A stretch of DNA of 9,662 bases from Flavobacteriales bacterium (lineage in GTDB: Bacteria > Bacteroidota > Bacteroidia > Flavobacteriales_F > PHOS-HE28). The notes under the pieces were generated by a model. That model was not told the origin of the DNA, searched no databases, and saw only the letters and a program-made list of their open reading frames with translations. The stretch covers positions 1 to 9,662 of the forward strand of contig JAHEFL010000039.1 in assembly GCA_024640205.1 (NCBI GenBank), given 5' to 3'. The translations under genes were made by a program, and so were the position numbers. Below, in pieces: positions 6,632 to 9,662 of the stretch; the first letter of the stretch is position 1, and each line of letters opens with the position of its first letter.

Positions 6632-8071
6632 ATGACCGAAAGCGCGCTTTTCATCCCTGCAAATCTGATCAACGGCAAATGGTCCATCGAAGGGGACGGT
6701 ACGTTCAATACCGTGCTGGACAAATATCATGGAACCGAGCTTGCACGGGTACCGCATGCCACAGAGGACCAAATGGAGGAGGCCATCGCTGCCGCACACT
6801 CAAGTCTCGGGATACTGCGTAAAATGAGTGCTGGCGACCGCAGCTCAAAGCTTGTCGCGCTGGCCGATATGATCGCACGCGATCAAGAGGAGCTGGCCAT
6901 GTTGATCGTAAGAGAGGGTGGGAAACCCATCGGATACGCTCGAGCCGAGATCTCCCGCTGCATCACCACTGTGCGCACCGCTGCTTCGGAAGCACTGCGA
7001 TTCACAGGGGAGACCGTGCCCATCGACTACGGACAGGGTACCGGCAGAACAGCCTTCACCAAACGATTCCCGATCGGCGTCATCGCGGCGATAACGCCCT
7101 TCAACTTTCCAATGAACTTGGTGTTGCACAAAGTGGCACCAGCGATGGCCCTTGGCTGCCCGGTCGTATTGAAACCAGCGCCACAAGCGCCCTTGAGCGC
7201 CTTGGCTTTGGGCCGGATGCTGGAGGAGATCGGCTGGCCGAAAGGTGCGTTCAGCGTGATGCTGTGCGGTATCCCGGTGGCGGAGAAGCTCGTGAAGGAT
7301 GAGCGCGTCGCCATGCTAAGCTTCACTGGCAGCGATAAGGTGGGCTGGCACCTGAAAGCGATCTGCGGAAAGAAGAAGGTGGCATTGGAGCTTGGTGGTA
7401 ATGCCTCGGTCATCATCGATGAGGGGACGGATCTGGCCGCAGCGGCCGGGACCGTGGCGATAGGCGCCAACCTGTATGCGGGACAGACCTGCATCAGCAC
7501 ACAACGCATCTACGTGATGGAAAGCATCCATGATGCGTTCCGTGATCTGCTCGTGAAGGAATACGAGGCGCTCAAGGCAGGTGATCCATCCGATCCGGCG
7601 GTGGCCGTGGGGCCGATCATCGACAAGGGCCATTTCGAGCGTATTGCCAGTTGGGTGGAGGAAGCGAAGCAAGCTGGAGCGACGGTACTGGCCGGTGGTA
7701 GAGCGATCGATGCCGAGCGCAATGTCTACGCCGCCACCCTGATCACTGATTCTGACCCGGACATGAAGGTGAATTGTGCCGAGGTATTCGGCCCGGTCGC
7801 GGTCCTGGAAGCGGTGAAGGACTTCCGCACGGCCATAGCCAAGGTGAACGACAGTACGTTCGGCTTACAAGCCGGGGTCTACACGAACAACTTCGCGCAT
7901 GTCAAGCAGGCACACGAAGAGCTGGAGGTCGGTGGGGTGATCATCAATAACGTACCCGGATTCCGTGTGGACAGTATGCCCTATGGGGGCATCAAGGACA
8001 GCGGCTTGGGACGCGAGGGCCTCAAGTACGCCATGGAGGAAATGAGCGAGCCGCGCCTGATCGTTTACTGA
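6632..8071 (+). CDS. NAD(P)+-dependent aldehyde dehydrogenase
   Basis: 479 residues from the ATG at 6632; the ATG at 6620 would add four residues (MSVT), and a GTG at 6572 would add 20 that look non-coding (GHHARVNKLSRYLCC...). It is a complete class-I/II ALDH-fold enzyme. Visible elements: ITPFNFPMN with the oxyanion Asn158, KPAP with cofactor-binding Lys181, FTGSDKVGW in the Rossmann region, LELGGN with general-base Glu253, AGQTCIS with nucleophile Cys287, and EVFGPVAV near the C-terminal third. The enzyme oxidises an aldehyde to a carboxylate. The CISTQRI context is shared by several small-aldehyde and semialdehyde branches, so the substrate is not assigned. It lies 90 bp after the C45 gene and may have its own promoter, so membership in the upstream operon is uncertain. 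An aminoaldehyde derived from the decarboxylase's amine is one possible substrate. Its 3' end overlaps the convergent lycopene cyclase gene by 7 bp. Confidence 0.92.
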   Translation: MTESALFIPANLINGKWSIEGDGTFNTVLDKYHGTELARVPHATEDQMEEAIAAAHSSLGILRKMSAGDRSSKLVALADMIARDQEELAMLIVREGGKPIGYARAEISRCITTVRTAASEALRFTGETVPIDYGQGTGRTAFTKRFPIGVIAAITPFNFPMNLVLHKVAPAMALGCPVVLKPAPQAPLSALALGRMLEEIGWPKGAFSVMLCGIPVAEKLVKDERVAMLSFTGSDKVGWHLKAICGKKKVALELGGNASVIIDEGTDLAAAAGTVAIGANLYAGQTCISTQRIYVMESIHDAFRDLLVKEYEALKAGDPSDPAVAVGPIIDKGHFERIASWVEEAKQAGATVLAGGRAIDAERNVYAATLITDSDPDMKVNCAEVFGPVAVLEAVKDFRTAIAKVNDSTFGLQAGVYTNNFAHVKQAHEELEVGGVIINNVPGFRVDSMPYGGIKDSGLGREGLKYAMEEMSEPRLIVY

Positions 8072-8751
8072 ACCGGCCGCTGCCAACGCTCGAAGAGGGT
8101 CACGTTCAACAGGATCAACAGCATCCCGTAGAACACGTCCTCCACGGGGATGGTCCCTAGCCGCAGGCCCAGGTTCTCTTCATCGTTGTACCACACCACT
8201 TGCTCCTCGATGAAGCTTCCGGTGAGTATCCCGTTGATCAGAAAAAAAGGTAGGAGTATCACGAGGTAGCTGACCAATGCCCTACCGAGAAAAGCAGATC
8301 CCCACCGGCGGAGAAGGAAAAGAAGCGCAGCGAGTCCGAGGAAGGTGGTGGCCGTATACCACTTGTCCGTATTCATTACTGCGAGCGATCCAAGGACAAG
8401 CACCATCGCCGCACTTACCGCTCGCGCGATCCTGCTCCCCCAAGGATCCGGCTTGAGCGTGCCGAAGACGAAGAACGTGAAGACGCACGAATAGGGAATG
8501 CAGATGAAAAAAAGCCATTCCTCCACAGGAAGCCCGAGGATCTCCGTCCCGATCAGGTAGCGTTCATTGAAGCCCCACACCCCCATGGAAGTAAAGGCTG
8601 CGTCCCATGCAATGAAAAAGGCCGCAACCAATGAACAGGCCGGCCAAAAGGCCCTCCATTGTTCGTAAAAACGGATCCTGGGGTGAAAGGAGAACAACAA
8701 GGGGATGGCGAGCGCCCCCAGGTCCAATACCAGATAGAGGAAGCGTTCCAA
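8065..8751 (-). CDS. crtY: Lycopene beta-cyclase, fused CrtYc-CrtYd type
   Basis: 228 residues, an integral membrane protein with about seven hydrophobic segments. It contains the repeated lycopene-cyclase-domain motif twice: LPVEEWLFF (Pro75, Glu77, Glu78) in the first half and IPVEDVFYG (Pro202, Glu204, Asp205) in the second. This is the fused form of the heterodimeric actinobacterial CrtYc and CrtYd, common in Bacteroidota and unrelated to the flavin-binding CrtY/CrtL cyclases. It cyclises both ends of lycopene to give beta-carotene. The start is TTG: in-frame codons upstream are only CGC, ACC, CTG and AGG before a stop at 8764-8766, and the protein from TTG (ERFLYLVLDLGALAIPLLFS) begins where the family usually begins. 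It starts 5 bp after the crtZ stop and is the last gene of the minus-strand operon; its stop lies inside the end of the aldehyde dehydrogenase gene. Confidence 0.9.
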   Translation of the reverse strand: MERFLYLVLDLGALAIPLLFSFHPRIRFYEQWRAFWPACSLVAAFFIAWDAAFTSMGVWGFNERYLIGTEILGLPVEEWLFFICIPYSCVFTFFVFGTLKPDPWGSRIARAVSAAMVLVLGSLAVMNTDKWYTATTFLGLAALLFLLRRWGSAFLGRALVSYLVILLPFFLINGILTGSFIEEQVVWYNDEENLGLRLGTIPVEDVFYGMLLILLNVTLFERWQRPVQ

Positions 8752-8756
8752 GCGGG

Positions 8757-9224
8757 TCAGCCTTCAGTGCGCGCCTGGCGGTAATACTTCGCCGGAACGA
8801 GAAGCATTCCGAAGCACTCCCCTTCCTCCTTACCGAGATGCTTGTGATGCACTTTATGCGCCTTCCGGATAGCCCGGAAATACCGATTGTCCGTTCGCCT
8901 GAGCCATTTAGCCCGCTGGTGTATGAAGATGTCGTGGACCAGGAAATAGGCCAACCCATACAACGTGATCCCCAACCCGATCCAAATACGGACGTCGGCG
9001 ATCCCTTGCTGCGCACCGAGCACGAAAAGTGTGATGGCCGGGACGGCGAAGATCAGGAAGAAGGCATCGTTCCGTTCGAAGATGCTTCCATGATCTTTCT
9101 TGTGATGATCGCGATGAAGCACCCAAAGCAGGCCATGCATCACATACTTGTGCGTGAACCATGCCATGAACTCCATGAAAAAGAAGGTCACCAACACGGC
9201 TGCTATGTTGACAAGCCAGGTCAT
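8757..9224 (-). CDS. crtZ: Beta-carotene hydroxylase (fatty-acid-hydroxylase superfamily)
   Basis: 155 residues from the ATG at 9224, the usual length for CrtZ. The four histidine motifs that bind the di-iron centre are present: HKYVMH (25-30), HRDHH (37-41), HDIFIH (97-102) and HKVHH (123-127). Hydrophobic helices separate them, including an N-terminal segment (about 4-20) and one near 55-70. It adds hydroxyl groups at C3 and C3' of beta-carotene, giving cryptoxanthin and zeaxanthin in the membrane. The frame is open further upstream to 9479, but that part overlaps the SRPBCC gene and reads as low-quality sequence, so it was discarded. The ATG shares one base with the upstream TAA (TAATG), indicating translational coupling, and the downstream lycopene cyclase follows by 5 bp. 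Confidence 0.93.
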   Translation of the reverse strand: MTWLVNIAAVLVTFFFMEFMAWFTHKYVMHGLLWVLHRDHHKKDHGSIFERNDAFFLIFAVPAITLFVLGAQQGIADVRIWIGLGITLYGLAYFLVHDIFIHQRAKWLRRTDNRYFRAIRKAHKVHHKHLGKEEGECFGMLLVPAKYYRQARTEG

Positions 9225-9662
9225 TATGCTGCAAAGATCGCTTTCAGAACGATCTCCCGGTGGTCGAAGATGGCCCCGACCCGCTTCCTGACGATGAACG
9301 CATGCATCCAACGCCCCAGGAAACCGAACGGTAAACGGTACACAACCCGGTCCTTCATCAAGACACCATGCGGTGTTCCGATGAACTCGTGGGTATGTTC
9401 CCATTTGGAGAAAGGACCTTGAAGCTGAACATCGGTGAACCGGAAGGGAGCTTGCACGTCGCGGATCTCCGTGAGCCACTTCAGCGGGATCCCAAGGAGA
9501 GGCCTCACCCGATAAGCTATCCGCATACGGTCTTGGATGGGACGGTCAACGTCCTCGCTCAATACCTGGAAACCCATGTCCGGAGGCGTTATCCGAGCGA
9601 GGTTCAGTGGTGTGGAAAAGAATTCCCACGCCTCCCTTTGTCGGATCGGCAAAAGCACCTGT
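9224..9662 (-). CDS. SRPBCC-family (START/Bet v1-like) protein, 5' truncated by window edge
   Basis: About 146 residues are visible and the frame stays open to the right edge, so the true start is outside; the GTG near 9658 is internal to the pattern (QVLLPIRQREAWEFFSTPLNL). The opening PIRQREAWEFFSTPLNLARITPP is the typical first strand and helix of an SRPBCC ligand-binding fold, followed by strands such as EHTHEFIGTPHGVLMKDRVVYRLP and a C-terminal helix. The fold encloses a hydrophobic pocket. Relatives of this type recur beside crt genes in Bacteroidota, where binding or handing on a carotenoid or lipid is a reasonable but unproven idea. Its TAA stop overlaps the crtZ ATG by one base, so the two are almost certainly in one operon. 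Confidence 0.85.
   Translation of the reverse strand, partial: QVLLPIRQREAWEFFSTPLNLARITPPDMGFQVLSEDVDRPIQDRMRIAYRVRPLLGIPLKWLTEIRDVQAPFRFTDVQLQGPFSKWEHTHEFIGTPHGVLMKDRVVYRLPFGFLGRWMHAFIVRKRVGAIFDHREIVLKAIFAA

Noticed and set aside
8631..9422. 263-codon plus-strand open frame across the carotenoid genes
   Set aside because: It overlaps crtZ with its complete set of His motifs plus parts of crtY and the SRPBCC gene, and its translation has no recognisable fold.
9225..9479. N-terminal extension of crtZ into the SRPBCC gene
   Set aside because: CrtZ homologues start at MTWLVNI-like sequence, and the extension is out of frame with and overlaps the well-supported SRPBCC protein.

Overview
The window looks like chromosomal DNA from a member of the Bacteroidota, perhaps a Flavobacteriales relative with fairly high GC. 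The evidence is a short fused lycopene cyclase of the CrtYcd type, an SRPBCC-crtZ-crtY gene order typical of that phylum, weak Shine-Dalgarno signals, and one good match to the Bacteroidota -7 promoter element (TAnnTTTG). The phylum is inferred; no rRNA or other taxonomic marker is present.

Plus strand, 1-8071: six genes in one direction. They are the C-terminal part of a nitrilase-superfamily C-N hydrolase (cut by the left edge), a small VOC/glyoxalase-fold protein, a very large Orn/Lys/Arg-type PLP decarboxylase, an ATP-grasp ligase, a C45-type (acyl-CoA:6-APA acyltransferase-like) Ntn hydrolase and an aldehyde dehydrogenase. Several junctions are tight: 3 bp between nitrilase and VOC, and an ATGA overlap between decarboxylase and ligase. 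Together they look like an uncharacterised amine/amide pathway: an amino acid is decarboxylated, an ATP-dependent ligase makes an amide or peptide bond, an autoproteolytic Ntn enzyme and a nitrilase transfer or cleave amides, and an aldehyde dehydrogenase may oxidise an aldehyde. Substrates cannot be read from the sequence. Three consecutive products (VOC, decarboxylase, ligase) carry lysine-rich tails. The 99-bp gap between ligase and C45 gene holds a nested inverted repeat that overlaps a possible 19-codon ORF.

Minus strand, 9662-8065: a compact carotenoid operon read right to left. It runs from an SRPBCC-family gene (5' end beyond the right edge) to beta-carotene hydroxylase crtZ (TAATG overlap) and then lycopene beta-cyclase crtY of the CrtYcd type (5-bp gap, TTG start). 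These would convert lycopene to beta-carotene and then zeaxanthin. Its last gene overlaps the end of the aldehyde dehydrogenase gene tail to tail by 7 bp, so there is no room for an intergenic terminator.

No tRNA, rRNA, CRISPR array, insertion sequence or phage gene was seen.
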